Of a stretch of 48,832 nt of DNA, positions 48,706 through 48,832 are shown one piece after another. Where the stretch lies: positions 1 through 48,832 of the forward strand of contig JAAYBV010000025.1 of NCBI GenBank assembly GCA_012744475.1. Reading direction: 5' to 3'. The position numbers were made by a program, and so were the translations under genes. The notes under the pieces are model-generated. The model had not been told where the DNA came from, ran no database searches, and saw only the letters and a program-made list of their open reading frames with translations. Every line of letters begins with the position of its first letter. The first letter of the stretch is position 1. The stretch comes from Phycisphaerae bacterium. Lineage in GTDB: Bacteria; Planctomycetota; Phycisphaerae; Sedimentisphaerales; Anaerobacaceae.

Positions 48706-48832
48706 GTGTGTGTGAAAATATCGTGGCATGTGGGTGGCAGCCTCAAGGCGTAGTGCAACGGAGCTTTGGGGATGGCGAATGGGAGTGGCGCATCCGTACG
48801 GAAAGGCCTCTGCGAGGCGATCCATCCCCAAG
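48706..48832. repeat. Type-2 dispersed palindromic repeat, copy C, cut by window end
   Basis: It starts GTGTGTGTGAAAATATCGTG. The inner GTGGCAGCCTCAAGGCG and what follows match the reverse complement of 137-363 with only a few differences until the sequence ends. Confidence 0.8.

Noticed and set aside
1-48832. CRISPR array, tRNA or rRNA genes
   Set aside because: No regularly spaced direct repeats, no cloverleaf-like sequence with CCA end or T-loop GTTCGA set in a valid fold, and no rRNA-like stretch were found by reading both strands.

Overview
This is a 48.8 kb window of GC-rich bacterial chromosome. It most likely comes from a planctomycete of the class Phycisphaerae, near the Sedimentisphaerales. 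That placement is inferred from protein style: very large secreted proteins with LamG, CBM9-like, discoidin and repeated 'YYWR(I/V)DEVN' modules, a Tat-exported sulfatase, a DUF4965 protein, a DUF5060 glycosidase, and many ECF-type sigma factors beside single-pass membrane partners. No 16S rRNA, tRNA, CRISPR array or complete transposase was seen.

Layout. 1-363 holds two dispersed palindromic repeat units. 415-3204 (minus strand) encodes a Gfo/Idh/MocA oxidoreductase, a pterin carbinolamine dehydratase and a CNNM/CorC-type membrane protein. 3719-6252 (plus) has a DUF2934 protein, a radical SAM/SPASM protein and an isoprenylcysteine-methyltransferase-like membrane protein. 6261-8210 (minus) is a membrane-anchored MutS-like ATPase. 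8383-15033 is a polysaccharide locus: a Tat sulfatase faces a minus-strand run of GH20-like hexosaminidase, HGSNAT/DUF5009-like acyltransferase and DUF4965 hydrolase. Its enzyme set resembles glycosaminoglycan degradation. 15295-18733 has an exported ankyrin protein, a RelE/ParE toxin-antitoxin pair and a PDZ lipoprotein.

The most striking part is 18993-36512. Nine consecutive cassettes, all on the plus strand, each consist of an ECF-like sigma gene, a tightly coupled single-pass membrane partner (presumed anti-sigma factor or sensor) and a rho-independent terminator. Six sigma genes (cassettes 3-8) are close paralogues; cassettes 1, 2 and 9 carry other sigma types. In six of eight intact partners an internal Shine-Dalgarno sequence and in-frame ATG lie just before the transmembrane helix. 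This suggests a second product lacking the cytoplasmic sigma-binding segment. Cassette 5 has collapsed into one ORF joining sigma region 2 to the C-terminus of a partner ectodomain. The terminators of several cassettes are nearly identical, so whole cassettes appear to have been copied.

36921-48371 encodes four large exported proteins on the plus strand: a parallel beta-helix protein, a DUF5060 glycosidase, and two long paralogues that share their C-terminal two thirds but carry CBM9-like versus LamG N-terminal domains. Their nearness to the sigma array suggests, but does not prove, that the array senses or controls extracellular polysaccharide work. The window ends (48516-48832) with the same repeat family that opens it, and REP-like GTAG-headed palindromes are scattered between genes.
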